From: Mesorhizobium tianshanense
GTDB taxonomy: Bacteria > Pseudomonadota > Alphaproteobacteria > Rhizobiales > Rhizobiaceae
Length of the DNA: 64,000 bases
Direction of reading: 5' to 3'
Assembly (NCBI RefSeq): GCF_007830515.1
Contig: NZ_VLKT01000030.1
Location: forward strand, 32,595-96,594
The notes under the pieces are model-generated. The model searched no databases. It saw only the letters and a list, made by a program, of their open reading frames with translations, and was not told the DNA's origin. This document shows, in pieces, positions 44,269-52,872 of this stretch (its first letter is position 1; the number at the start of each line of letters is the position of its first letter). The position numbers were made by a program, and so were the translations under genes.

Positions 44269-44631
44269 ATGACCGACCTCAACACGATCGCCGAAAACTA
44301 CATCGCCGCCTGGAACGAGAGTGACGCCGCACGCAGGCAGGCCTTGCTCAAGGCGGCCTTCACCGAAGACGTCAGCTACCGCGACCCGATCATGCAGGGC
44401 GACGGCCATGATGGCGTCGCCGCACTGGTCGAAGGCGTGCAGCAGCGCTTTGCCGGCTTCCGGTTTTCGTTGAAGGGCAAGCCGGACGGTTTTGCCGACA
44501 CGATCCGCTTCTCGTGGAATCTCGGGCCGGAAGGCAGCGATTCCATCATCGAAGGCACCGATATCGGCGTCATAGAGAACGGCCGCTTGAAAAGCGTCAC
44601 CGGCTTCCTCGACAAGGTTCCAGCACAGTGA
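44269..44631 (+). CDS. NTF2/SnoaL-like small protein
   Basis: The 120-residue protein has the SnoaL-like fold pattern: EDVSYRDPIMQGDGHDGVAALVEG, FRFSLKGKPDGFADTIRFSWNLGP and VIENGRLKSVTGFLDKVP. Members are small hydrolases, isomerases or polyketide-type cyclases; substrate unknown. AAGGAGAC precedes the ATG. It is divergent from xylA by 112 bases and convergent with xylB. Confidence 0.78.
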   Translation: MTDLNTIAENYIAAWNESDAARRQALLKAAFTEDVSYRDPIMQGDGHDGVAALVEGVQQRFAGFRFSLKGKPDGFADTIRFSWNLGPEGSDSIIEGTDIGVIENGRLKSVTGFLDKVPAQ

Positions 44632-44669
44632 GGCTTTGCTAGCGAGGCCAGACGGGGATAAACCCTCGC

Positions 44670-46124
44670 TCATGCGGTCGCAGCCTTGATCGCGGGATAA
44701 AGGGCCCGGTAACGCTGATAGGCATCCGTATAGGCATCGCTTAGTGCGGCGACCGGTTCGATCGTGGCGTCGGTGGCCGGCGCCGTGCACACTCTGAGCG
44801 GATCGGCGCCCGTCGCCGCGATCAGGCCGAGCCTCGCCGCACCGAAGGCAGCGCCGAAATCGCCGTCGGCGGGAATGTCGACGGGCAGGCCGAGCGCGGT
44901 GGCGATGGCATTCAACCAGTAGCGCGAGCGCGAGCCGCCGCCGATCGCCGTCACCCGCGTCAGGGTCGTGCCGGCCTTGGCCAAAGCCTCCAGGCTGTCG
45001 CGGAAGGCGAAAGCCACACCTTCGACGACCGCCTGGGTCAGCACCGCGCGGGTGGATTCATGCGCAAGCCCGGTGAACGAGCCGCGAATGGCCGAGTCGT
45101 TATAGGGAGTACGCTCGCCTGAGAGATAGGGCAGGAAGGACACGCCGGTCGGCGCCTTAAGCGTGTCGCCGAGTTCGGCCGTCAGCTCGCCAGCGCCTTT
45201 TCCCGTGATTTCCGACAGCCAGTTGAGCGAATCGGTTGCCGACAGGATGACGCCCATCTGGTGCCAGGTGTCGGGCAGCGCGTGGCAGAACGTATGCACC
45301 GCACTTTCCGGGTTTGGCAGATAGGACGCATTGGCGGCAAACAGCACGCCCGACGTGCCGAGCGAGACGAAGGCCTGGCCCGCTGCCACCGTGCCCATGC
45401 CGCAGGCCGACGCCGCATTGTCGCCCGCGCCGCCGGCGATCGGGATGCCGGACTGCATCCCCCATTTCGCGGCCAGTTCGCCGCGCAAGGCGCCGGCTTT
45501 GTGAGTGCCTTCGACCAGCGACGGCATCTGTCTTTCGTCGAGCGACGTGGCAGTGAGCAGGTCGGACGACCAGCCTCGCTTGCCGACATCGAGCCAGGAC
45601 GTACCGGCCGAATCCGACATCTCCGAAATGTGTTCGCCGGAAAGCCAGAGCCGCAGGAAATCCTTCGGCAGCAGGACCTTTGCCACTCTGCCGAAAATAT
45701 CCGGTTCGTTGTTTTTCACCCAGACGAGCTTTGGCGCGGTGAAGCCGGGAAAGACGATGTTGCCTGTCAGCTTGCGAAAACGCGGATCGGCGTCGAGCGC
45801 AGCCGCTTCGGCGTGGCTGCGCGTGTCGTTCCACAGGATGCAGGGGCGCAGCACCTGGTCGCCGGCGTCGAGTAATGTGGCGCCATGCATGTGGCCGGAC
45901 AATCCGATGCCTTTGACCGCGGCAAGTTCTTTCGAATGGGAAGCCTTCAGCTCGGCGACCGCTTCTTCGCAGGCGCGGATCCAGTCGGCTGGATTCTGCT
46001 CGGACCAGCCGGGATGCGGCCGCGACACGTCGAGCGAAGCGTGGCCGGAATCGATGACAGTCTGCCCGGCATCGATCAAAAGCGCCTTGACGCCCGACGT
46101 GCCCAGATCGAGGCCGAGATACAT
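44670..46124 (-). CDS. xylB: Xylulokinase
   Basis: The 484-residue FGGY-family kinase begins MYLGLDLGTSGVKALLIDAGQ and has LSGHMHGATLLD and the ATP-binding TAIGGGSRSRYWLNAIATALG. It phosphorylates D-xylulose to enter the pentose phosphate pathway. GGGAGGAAC precedes the ATG. A 21-base palindrome overlaps its promoter region. Confidence 0.95.
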   Translation of the reverse strand: MYLGLDLGTSGVKALLIDAGQTVIDSGHASLDVSRPHPGWSEQNPADWIRACEEAVAELKASHSKELAAVKGIGLSGHMHGATLLDAGDQVLRPCILWNDTRSHAEAAALDADPRFRKLTGNIVFPGFTAPKLVWVKNNEPDIFGRVAKVLLPKDFLRLWLSGEHISEMSDSAGTSWLDVGKRGWSSDLLTATSLDERQMPSLVEGTHKAGALRGELAAKWGMQSGIPIAGGAGDNAASACGMGTVAAGQAFVSLGTSGVLFAANASYLPNPESAVHTFCHALPDTWHQMGVILSATDSLNWLSEITGKGAGELTAELGDTLKAPTGVSFLPYLSGERTPYNDSAIRGSFTGLAHESTRAVLTQAVVEGVAFAFRDSLEALAKAGTTLTRVTAIGGGSRSRYWLNAIATALGLPVDIPADGDFGAAFGAARLGLIAATGADPLRVCTAPATDATIEPVAALSDAYTDAYQRYRALYPAIKAATA

Positions 46125-46146
46125 ATGTTCCTCCCGATGTCATTAA

Positions 46147-46167
46147 TTTTTTCGGATCTCGAAAAAA
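46147..46167 (-). promoter_or_regulatory. Operator-like palindrome upstream of xylB
   Basis: TTTTTTCG (46147-46154) and CGAAAAAA (46160-46167) pair perfectly around 5 bases, 22 bases before the xylB start. The size and symmetry fit a repressor dimer site, perhaps a xylose-responsive regulator; none is encoded beside it. Confidence 0.5.
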
Positions 46168-46205
46168 TCTGACTTGGCAGTTTTTAAGACAAGATTCGCC
46201 TCCGG

Positions 46206-46365
46206 TCAATTCTCCGACAAATCGGCCGCTCGCCGTGAAAGCAGCGCCGACAACGGGCTGCCCGGGCCGTGCCAGGCGCGTGCCGCGGCAAGCGCCCTTG
46301 CCAACGCGTGGTCGCCGGAACGTAGCGCCGCCTCGATCAGCGTCGGGTCGATGACGTCGCGGCCT
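46206..46365 (-). pseudogene. C-terminal coding remnant between xylB and lysE-like gene
   Basis: On the minus strand a frame ending at 46206 reads EGRDVIDPTLIEAALRSGDH then an Ala/Arg-rich helical tail ending ADLSEN and a stop. Its composition and helical repeat look coding, but no start is present before it runs into the LysE gene frame. This looks like the tail of a lost gene, possibly TPR-like; the identity is uncertain. Confidence 0.35.
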
Positions 46366-46989
46366 TCAATTGCCCGAACGCATCGCCACCGTGGCGATGC
46401 CGGCGCCGACCAGCAGCGTGCCGCCGGTGCGGTTGAAGATGCGGATCGCCTTCGGGTTGCGCACGACGTTGCGCGCCCTTGCCGCGATCAGCGCATAGCC
46501 GAAGGCATTGGCGAAGGCGAGTGCCAGGAAGGTCGTTTCGAAGATCAGCATCTGCGTCCAGAAATCCGCATGCCGGTCGAGGAACTGCGGCAGGAAGGCG
46601 ACGAAGAAGGTGATGCTTTTCGGGTTGAGCGCGGTGACCAGCCAGGCATGCGCCATCATCTTGGCCGACGACACCGCGTCCAGGCGCGGTTCGGCCTTGA
46701 GCGCGCCGCCGGCGCGAAACAGCTTTATCCCGAGATAGATCAGATAGCCCGCGCCGATCACCTTCAGCACCGTGAACACCGTGGCCGACGCCGCCAGCAG
46801 CGCGCCGATGCCCAGCATCGACAGCGTCATCGCCGTGAAGTCGCCAAACGCCACGCCGACCGCCATCGGCAGCGCGGTGCGCCAGCCCTGGCCCAGCGCA
46901 TAGGACACGACCAGAAGGATGGTCGGGCCGGGAATGACAAGAAGGATCGTCGAGGCGGCGGCAAAGGCGGCCCAGTTTTCGAAGGACAT
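46366..46989 (-). CDS. LysE/RhtB-family amino-acid exporter
   Basis: The 207-residue protein has about six membrane spans, the opening AAASTILLVIPGPTILLVVSYALGQG with the conserved PGP motif, and LNPKSITFFVAFLPQF. LysE/RhtB proteins export amino acids such as homoserine, threonine or lysine. The start MSFENWAAF at 46989 has AAGGAGAC upstream. Confidence 0.9.
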   Translation of the reverse strand: MSFENWAAFAAASTILLVIPGPTILLVVSYALGQGWRTALPMAVGVAFGDFTAMTLSMLGIGALLAASATVFTVLKVIGAGYLIYLGIKLFRAGGALKAEPRLDAVSSAKMMAHAWLVTALNPKSITFFVAFLPQFLDRHADFWTQMLIFETTFLALAFANAFGYALIAARARNVVRNPKAIRIFNRTGGTLLVGAGIATVAMRSGN

Positions 46990-47194
46990 GTTCGTCTCCT
47001 TGAGCTCAAAGAAGAGGATAAATCCTTGGCCTCGCGAAGATGTAAAGGGGCAGCATCGAAAATGTACGGCACGCGGCTCGGCCAGGAGGTTAAGGCGGGG
47101 CAAGCCGTGTTCACGCTTTCTCAACCATGATTGCTGAAAATGCCTGCTATCCGGCCGGACCGTGTTTCCGGCCGACAGCGTAGGGTTTGGGTAC

Positions 47195-47968
47195 ATGCGT
47201 GAGTTGCCGCAAGGTCTGAAGTCGCCGTACGACGGCGACGCCATCAACATCGAAATTCCAGAAATCCAGCTTTCCCGCCGCGCGGTGCTGTCCGGTGCCG
47301 GCTCGTTGGCGCTGCTCGGCCTTGCCGGCTGCAGCCAGACGCTCGACCTGTCCGCGCTTCAGCTCGACGGCGGCACCACCGGCTCGATCCGGCCCATCCG
47401 CCCGAGCATCAGCGTCGATAGGAACATAACCAGCCCGGCCGTCATGTACGCCTCCGTCACCGACGGCGGCTTCACGCTGCCGGAAGTGCCCTATCTCAAG
47501 GTCAAGCCGGAGTTCCGCCGCCAGATCGTCGTCGATCCGACCGGCGAGCAGCCCGGCACCATCGTCGTCCATTCGCAGGAGCGGCTGCTCTATCTGGTGC
47601 AGCCCGGCGGTGACGCGATCCGGTACGGCGTCGGTATCGGCAAGGAAGGCTTCCGCTGGTCCGGCCGCGCCAACATCCAGTACGGCAAGGAATGGCCGAC
47701 CTGGACGCCGCCGGCCGAGATGATTGCCCGCAAACCGGAACTGGTGAAGTGGCAAGGCGGCCAACCCGGCGGCCTCGAAAATCCGCTTGGTGCACGCGCG
47801 CTTTACATCTACCAGAATGGTCAGGACACCGGCTACCGCATCCACGGCTCGCCCGAATGGTGGAGCATCGGCCAGGCGATGTCGTCGGGCTGCGTGCGCC
47901 TGATCAACCAGGACATCATCGACCTCTACAGCCGCGTCTCCAGGAAGAACCCGATCGTCGTCGTCTGA
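47195..47968 (+). CDS. L,D-transpeptidase (YkuD), exported
   Basis: The 257-residue protein has a Tat-like signal (SRRAVLSGAGSLALLGLAGC, with a possible lipobox LAGC) and a YkuD domain ending in HGSPEWWSIGQAMSSGCVRLIN, which holds the catalytic His and Cys. It would make 3-3 crosslinks or attach proteins to peptidoglycan. I prefer the ATG at 47195; a GTG at 47162 is possible but adds no signal sequence. Confidence 0.87.
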   Translation: MRELPQGLKSPYDGDAINIEIPEIQLSRRAVLSGAGSLALLGLAGCSQTLDLSALQLDGGTTGSIRPIRPSISVDRNITSPAVMYASVTDGGFTLPEVPYLKVKPEFRRQIVVDPTGEQPGTIVVHSQERLLYLVQPGGDAIRYGVGIGKEGFRWSGRANIQYGKEWPTWTPPAEMIARKPELVKWQGGQPGGLENPLGARALYIYQNGQDTGYRIHGSPEWWSIGQAMSSGCVRLINQDIIDLYSRVSRKNPIVVV

Positions 47969-48068
47969 CCTGATAGCGAGGCCGGCGCGGCCATTCGACT
48001 CTCCCGTTGCGTGATCTCGCAAGACAGGCGAATGTGCCTGCAAAGCCACAGCTCGGGAGACGTGAAGC

Positions 48069-49235
48069 ATGTCCGGAACTTTTGTGATCGCGCAAGGCGG
48101 CGGCCCGACCGCCGTCATCAACCAGACGATGGTGGGCGCCGCGCTCGAGATCCGCAAGCGGCATCCCGGCGCCAAGGTCCTGGGCTCCATCCACGGCGTG
48201 CGCGGCATTCGGGACGGCAACTATGTCGATCTTTCCGCCATAGCCGAGGACCGGCTGAGGCTGATTGCGGCAACGCCGAGCGCCGCCCTTGGCTCGACCC
48301 GCGACAAGCCGGATGCCGCCTATTGCGAGGTCATCCTCGATGGCCTGAAGAAGGCCGGCGCCGACGCCTTCATCTATATCGGCGGCAACGACACGTCGGG
48401 CACGCAGCAGATCCTGACCGATGCTGCCGGTGGCAAGATCGCTTTCGTTCATGCGCCGAAAACGATCGATAACGATCTCGAGGAGAACGACCACACGCCC
48501 GGCTTCATTTCGGCGGCCGAGTTCGTCGCCGGCGCCTTTCTCTCGGTCGACCTCGATTTCCGCGCTCTGCCGGGCATCTATGTCGGCATCGTCATGGGGC
48601 GGCACGCCGGTTTCCTTACCGCCGCCGCTGCCGCCTGGCAGCTTGACCCCGACAGCGGCCCGCATCTCGTCTATGTGCCGGAACGTCCGTTCTCGGCCGC
48701 GGCCTTCATCGACGACGTGCGCGCCACGCTCGACCGCCACAAGCGCTGCATCGTTGCGGTCTCCGAAGGCGTCAGCACCGCCGATGGCAAGGCGCTGGTC
48801 GAAAGTCTCGTCCCGCCGGAGAAACTGGAGCGCGATGCGCATGGCAACGTCAAGCTGTCGGGCAGCGACCTGCCGGCCGCCCTCGAGCGTGCGCTGGCCG
48901 AAGGATTGCCCGGCAAGCGGGCGCGCGTCGACGCGCTCGGCTACATGCCGCGCGGCTATGTCGGCGCCATCAACGCAGTCGATGCGCAGGAAGCCTTCGA
49001 TGCCGGCGCCTTTGCCGTTGCGGTGGCGGAACAGGGCGGTGGCTCGGTGGCGCTGCAATATGACGGCCAGAAAACCGTGCTGAAGAAGGTGCCGCTGCAA
49101 AACGTCGCCGGCAAGACCCGTCACATGCCCGACGACTTCATGCTGCCGGATGTCAACCAACTGTCCGATGCGGGAATGGCCTACCTGAAGCGGCTGGTTC
49201 CCGAAAAATACAAGGTCGGAAAGCCGTTCGTCTGA
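48069..49235 (+). CDS. Pyrophosphate-type 6-phosphofructokinase
   Basis: The 388-residue protein has the phosphofructokinase glycine loop AQGGGPTAVINQT, GGNDTSG at 105-111, PKTIDND at 130-136 and GIVMGRHAGFLTAAAA. The Asp108 after GG and Lys131 in PKTIDND are the residues typical of PPi-using enzymes rather than ATP-using ones (GGDGS/PGTIDND). It phosphorylates fructose-6-phosphate, or possibly sedoheptulose-7-phosphate. Single gene. Confidence 0.85.
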   Translation: MSGTFVIAQGGGPTAVINQTMVGAALEIRKRHPGAKVLGSIHGVRGIRDGNYVDLSAIAEDRLRLIAATPSAALGSTRDKPDAAYCEVILDGLKKAGADAFIYIGGNDTSGTQQILTDAAGGKIAFVHAPKTIDNDLEENDHTPGFISAAEFVAGAFLSVDLDFRALPGIYVGIVMGRHAGFLTAAAAAWQLDPDSGPHLVYVPERPFSAAAFIDDVRATLDRHKRCIVAVSEGVSTADGKALVESLVPPEKLERDAHGNVKLSGSDLPAALERALAEGLPGKRARVDALGYMPRGYVGAINAVDAQEAFDAGAFAVAVAEQGGGSVALQYDGQKTVLKKVPLQNVAGKTRHMPDDFMLPDVNQLSDAGMAYLKRLVPEKYKVGKPFV

Positions 49236-49272
49236 TGCCTGCTCTCTTGTGATGCCGGCTCTCTCCTGATGC
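49233..49272 (+). repeat. 17-bp tandem duplication at the MBL-gene start
   Basis: TGATGCCTGCTCTCTTG (49233-49249) is repeated as TGATGCCGGCTCTCTCC (49250-49266), then the next copy begins TGATGC. It contains the stop of the phosphofructokinase gene and the start of the hydrolase gene. Each copy carries its own ATG; only the last one opens the long frame. Confidence 0.65.
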
Positions 49273-49994
49273 TTGACTGGTTCAGCAAGACCATCATCGA
49301 CGCCCATACCACGATGCTGACCGAGCCGTTCGTGCATGATTTCGTGCGCGCCAACATCTGGCATCTGCGCGGCCGCGATGTCGACCTGCTTGTCGACACC
49401 GGCATGGGCATTTGCCCGCTGGCGCCCGAGATAGACACGCCGGCCGGCAAGCCGCTGCTCGTCGTTGCCACCCATATCCACCTCGACCATGTCGGCTCGC
49501 TGCACGAATTCCCCTTGCGGGCGGGGCCGAGGCACAGCGCCGCGCAATTCGACAGCATGGATGAAGCGGTCACCTATGCCCACATGTTCCACACGCTCGA
49601 CGGCGCGGTCTCAAAGCTGCCGGCGCCGGGCTGGAAAGCGGCCGATTATAAAATTACGCCGGCGCCGCTGACGCGGACGCTTGACGAGGGCGATCTGGTC
49701 GACCTCGGCGACCGGCAATTTCGCGTGCTGCATCTGCCCGGCCACTCCCCCGATTCGATCGCGCTGTTCGATGAGGCCGACGGCCTGTTCTTCGCCGGCG
49801 ACGCCATCTACGACGACATGCTGATCGACGACCTGCCGGATTCCGACCGCGCCGCCTATCGCCGGACGATGCAGCGGCTGCTCGACCTGCCGATCCGCAT
49901 CGGCCATGGCGGCCATGGACCGAGCTTTGACGCCAGGCGCATGCGCGAAATCGCCACGGGCTATCTCAGGCGAACCGACGGGATCGGCGTATAG
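49269..49994 (+). CDS. Metallo-beta-lactamase fold hydrolase
   Basis: The 241-residue protein has the zinc motif THIHLDHVG (His69, His71, Asp73, His74) and LHLPGHSPDSIALFDEADGLFFAGDAIYD, with further ligands in the GHGGHGP segment. This family spans lactonases, glyoxalase II and other hydrolases; the substrate is unknown. The ATG at 49269 has no clear ribosome site and lies in the short tandem repeat. Confidence 0.85.
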   Translation: MLDWFSKTIIDAHTTMLTEPFVHDFVRANIWHLRGRDVDLLVDTGMGICPLAPEIDTPAGKPLLVVATHIHLDHVGSLHEFPLRAGPRHSAAQFDSMDEAVTYAHMFHTLDGAVSKLPAPGWKAADYKITPAPLTRTLDEGDLVDLGDRQFRVLHLPGHSPDSIALFDEADGLFFAGDAIYDDMLIDDLPDSDRAAYRRTMQRLLDLPIRIGHGGHGPSFDARRMREIATGYLRRTDGIGV

Positions 49995-50106
49995 GGGCAA
50001 CGCCGACCTGAAGCGATTGCCCTGAGGCATAGCACATTTGTTCTTGCTTTGTGACGGCGGTTATGTTAGGAATTTATTCATGGTGCTGATTTGCGCCAGC
50101 GACCCG

Positions 50107-50125
50107 CCGCCGAGGCGGTTTTTTT
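50107..50125 (+). terminator. Weak terminator-like hairpin
   Basis: CCGCC and GGCGG with a 2-base loop, followed by seven T. The stem is short, so this is a probable rather than certain terminator for the MBL gene. Confidence 0.5.
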
Positions 50126-50281
50126 GTTCTCGGGTTTCGGCGCCGTCCCGGCAGGCGACAGCAGCAGATGGCAACCATCCGGGCGGCGAGCTTGTGAGGC
50201 CAGCAAGGCGTCGCGAGGTCGTTGCCAACATTTCGGTTGCCCCGCCAAGCCATCTTCGAGAAGACTGTTGAAGGCCGGCGG

Positions 50282-50355
50282 ACGGCCCCAGGCAAACGGC
50301 CCCAAGCAAATGGCCCCATGTAAACGGCCCCATGTAAACGGCCCCATGTAAACGG
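50282..50355. repeat. 14-bp tandem repeat, 5.3 copies
   Basis: The unit ACGGCCCCATGTAA repeats five times, with two diverged copies at the upstream end (ACGGCCCCAGGCAA, ACGGCCCCAAGCAA) and more uniform copies downstream, then a partial ACGG. It ends 9 bases before the start codon of the next gene and would lie in its mRNA leader. Confidence 0.9.
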
Positions 50356-50364
50356 ATTGTCTCG

Positions 50365-50976
50365 ATGGTTACCCGCGGCTTTTTTTCAGGACGAAAGCCC
50401 CCGACGGATGCGGATGCGCGTATCCCGCCGGGGCAGTATCTCGAGCAAGGCTTCCCGGTGCTGTCGGCCGGGCCGACGCCGCGCGTGCGCACCGAGGACT
50501 GGTCGTTCACGCTCAAGCACGGACCGCGGCCGATCAAGAAATGGAATTGGACCGAGTTCAACGCTTTGCCTCTAACCAAGATGACGCGCGACATCCATTG
50601 CGTGACCGCATGGACCAAGTTCGACACGGCGTGGCAGGGCGTGCTGGTCGATGACATTCTTGCCGGTGCCGGCATCGAGCCGCCGACCGCCTTCACGCTG
50701 GCGCTGTCCTTCGACGGCTATACCACCAACGTGCCGACGAAGGACGTCACCGCCGGCAAGGCGATGGTGGCGCTGCTTTACGAGGGCAAGCCGATCACGC
50801 CCGACCATGGCGGCCCGGCGCGGCTGCTGGTCCCGCATCTCTATTTCTGGAAGTCGGCCAAATGGCTGAACGGGCTGCAGTTCACCGAGCGTGACGAGCC
50901 GGGCTTCTGGGAACTGCGCGGCTATCACATCTATGGCGACCCGTGGCGCGAGCAGCGCTATGCGGGCGATCCATGA
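50365..50976 (+). CDS. Sulfite-oxidase-like molybdopterin oxidoreductase
   Basis: The 203-residue protein has the molybdopterin domain of the sulfite oxidase family, with Cys79 in MTRDIHCVTAWTKFD as the probable molybdenum ligand. The heme domain and dimer domain of sulfite oxidases are absent, so it is the short YuiH-like form. No signal peptide is visible. The flavin reductase gene overlaps it by ATGA and is the likely electron partner. The true substrate is not known. Confidence 0.82.
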   Translation: MVTRGFFSGRKPPTDADARIPPGQYLEQGFPVLSAGPTPRVRTEDWSFTLKHGPRPIKKWNWTEFNALPLTKMTRDIHCVTAWTKFDTAWQGVLVDDILAGAGIEPPTAFTLALSFDGYTTNVPTKDVTAGKAMVALLYEGKPITPDHGGPARLLVPHLYFWKSAKWLNGLQFTERDEPGFWELRGYHIYGDPWREQRYAGDP

Positions 50977-51719
50977 GCGACGGGCCGGCGGCGCAGTCGC
51001 CCTGGCAGACGGTTACCATCACCGGCATCGAAAAGCGCACGCCGCGCGTCACCAGCTTTTTCCTCCAGCCGTCGCGGTCCTTCGCCTATCGTGCCGGGCA
51101 GCATGTCGATGTCAGGCTGACGGCGCCGGACGGCTATCAGGCGCGCCGCTCCTACTCCATCGCCTCGGCGCCGGAATCGGGCGAGACGATCGAACTGGCG
51201 ATCGAAAAACTCGACGACGGCGAGGTCTCGCCCTTCTTCCATGAGATAGCGGCGGTCGGCGACGAGGTCGAACTGCGCGGGCCGCTCGGCGGCCATTTCG
51301 TCTGGTCCGACAGCGACGGCGGGCCGCTTCTGCTGGTCGGCGGCGGATCGGGCGTGGTGCCGCTGATGGCGATGATCCGCCATCGCGCGGCGCGCAAATC
51401 AGCGGTGCCCGCGGCGTTGGTGTTTTCCGCGCGGGTCTGGGACGAGGTGATCTTTCGCGACGAACTGATCGGCCTCGACGATCGCCGGGACGGCTTCGAT
51501 CTGGTGCTGACGCTGACGCGCGAGGCCGCCCGGCGCCCTGTAGACTACTCGCGGCGGGTCGATGCCGCGATGATGGTGCAATCGATGGCGCGGCTGCCCG
51601 CGCCGCCAAGGCTCGCCTTTGTCTGCGGCTCGAACGCCTTTGTGTCGGCCGCCGCTCAGGCGCTGATCGATGCCGGCGTTCCGGCAGGCCTCATCCGCAC
51701 CGAGCGCTACGGGGTCTGA
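50973..51719 (+). CDS. Ferredoxin-NADP reductase-like flavoprotein
   Basis: The 248-residue protein has the FAD motif RRSYSIASAP and the NAD(P) motif LLLVGGGSGVVPLMAMIRHR, ending in FVCGSNAFVSAAAQALIDAGV. It contains no ferredoxin domain. It overlaps the molybdopterin gene by ATGA, so the pair probably forms an oxidoreductase system. Confidence 0.85.
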   Translation: MSDGPAAQSPWQTVTITGIEKRTPRVTSFFLQPSRSFAYRAGQHVDVRLTAPDGYQARRSYSIASAPESGETIELAIEKLDDGEVSPFFHEIAAVGDEVELRGPLGGHFVWSDSDGGPLLLVGGGSGVVPLMAMIRHRAARKSAVPAALVFSARVWDEVIFRDELIGLDDRRDGFDLVLTLTREAARRPVDYSRRVDAAMMVQSMARLPAPPRLAFVCGSNAFVSAAAQALIDAGVPAGLIRTERYGV

Positions 51720-51737
51720 GGGCTGCGGCTCAGCTTG

Positions 51738-52862
51738 TCAGACCTCGATTTCCAGCGCCGTCAGCGGCTTCGAACAGCAGGCGAGGATGAAGCCGTCATC
51801 GATCTCGTGATCGAGGATGCCGCCATTGTGACTCATTTCGACCTTGCCCGAGACCTTTTTCACCTTGCAGGTTCCGCACAGGCCGAACTCGCAGGCTGCG
51901 GGAATTCGCACGCCCGAGGCGCGCGCCGTCTGCAGCACGGTCTGGCCGGCAACGCAGTCGGCATCGACATCCGAAAGCGAAAAGCGGATCGGCGTTGCGG
52001 CTTCAGCAGGGATCTCGACCCCGCCTTCTGCCGCCCCGCCTTCCGCCGGCGATGCGAACGGGGCCGGTATTTCCTCCACCGGCGGCGCCGCAAAGCTTTC
52101 CTGATGGTAGTTGGCCATGTCGAAGCCGGCGGCCTCCAGCATCTGCCGCACCGCGCGCATGAACGGGTCGGGACCGCAGCAGAAGATTTCGCGCTCACGA
52201 AAATCGGGCGCCAGCAGCGGCAGCCGGATCGCGTCGATCCGACCCATATGGCCGAACCAGCCCTCGCGGCTGGAGCGCTCCTCGATCATGAAGCCGAGCG
52301 TCAGACCCGGCATGCGGCTGCCGAGCAGTTCGAGTTCCTTGCGGAAGATGATCTCTTCGGGCTTTCGGGCGCAGTTGACGAAACCGACATCGGTCCATGG
52401 CGCGCAGTCGTTCAGCCAGCGCAGCATCGACATCATCGGCGTCACACCGGAGCCGGCCGAAATGAACAGATACTTGGCCGCGGGATGACTGTGCAGCGAA
52501 AAGTCGCCCGCCGGCCCATAGGCCTTCACGTGAACGCCGGGCTTCAGATTGTCGAACATCCAGCGCGTGCCGGCGCTGCCGGCCTGCGCTTTCACCGTCA
52601 CCGCGATCGAGAACGGCCGCGACGGCGAGGACGACAGCGTATAGGTCCGCATCAGCGGGCCCTCAATGGTCGGCAGTTCCAGCGTCACGAACTGCCCCGG
52701 TTTGTAGCGGAACCAGGTCTGGTTGTCGGAGCGGAAGGTGAAGGTCTTCACCTCAGGCGCCTCGTCGCTGACGCCGATCACTTCCAGCACCTGGAGCCTG
52801 TCGTTCCAGGGCGCCATCTCGTCGAGATGGCGGTAGAGCCCGAGGTCCGTCATCGCATTCAT
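51738..52862 (-). CDS. gbcB: GbcB-like reductase (FAD + 2Fe-2S ferredoxin domain)
   Basis: The 374-residue protein has FAD (MRTYTLSSSPSRPFSIAV) and NAD (LFISAGSGVTPMMSMLRWL) domains, then a C-terminal plant-type ferredoxin domain with CEFGLCGTCKVKKVSG and the fourth Cys in ACCSKP. This is the reductase for a Rieske oxygenase, matching GbcB. It follows gbcA by 10 bases and would share the B12 riboswitch. Confidence 0.9.
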   Translation of the reverse strand: MNAMTDLGLYRHLDEMAPWNDRLQVLEVIGVSDEAPEVKTFTFRSDNQTWFRYKPGQFVTLELPTIEGPLMRTYTLSSSPSRPFSIAVTVKAQAGSAGTRWMFDNLKPGVHVKAYGPAGDFSLHSHPAAKYLFISAGSGVTPMMSMLRWLNDCAPWTDVGFVNCARKPEEIIFRKELELLGSRMPGLTLGFMIEERSSREGWFGHMGRIDAIRLPLLAPDFREREIFCCGPDPFMRAVRQMLEAAGFDMANYHQESFAAPPVEEIPAPFASPAEGGAAEGGVEIPAEAATPIRFSLSDVDADCVAGQTVLQTARASGVRIPAACEFGLCGTCKVKKVSGKVEMSHNGGILDHEIDDGFILACCSKPLTALEIEV

Positions 52863-52872
52863 CCCTCAGATC

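Larger units (their letters stand above)
49995..50364. other. Intergenic region with weak terminator and tandem repeat
   Basis: 370 bases lie between the MBL hydrolase and the molybdopterin oxidoreductase. They hold a weak terminator hairpin at about 50107 and a 14-base tandem repeat from 50282 right up to the next start. No gene with coding character is seen; open minus-strand frames here run through the repeat and look accidental. Confidence 0.6.

Noticed and set aside
50282..50355. CRISPR array
   Set aside because: The units are contiguous 14-mers with no spacers, so this is a simple tandem repeat.
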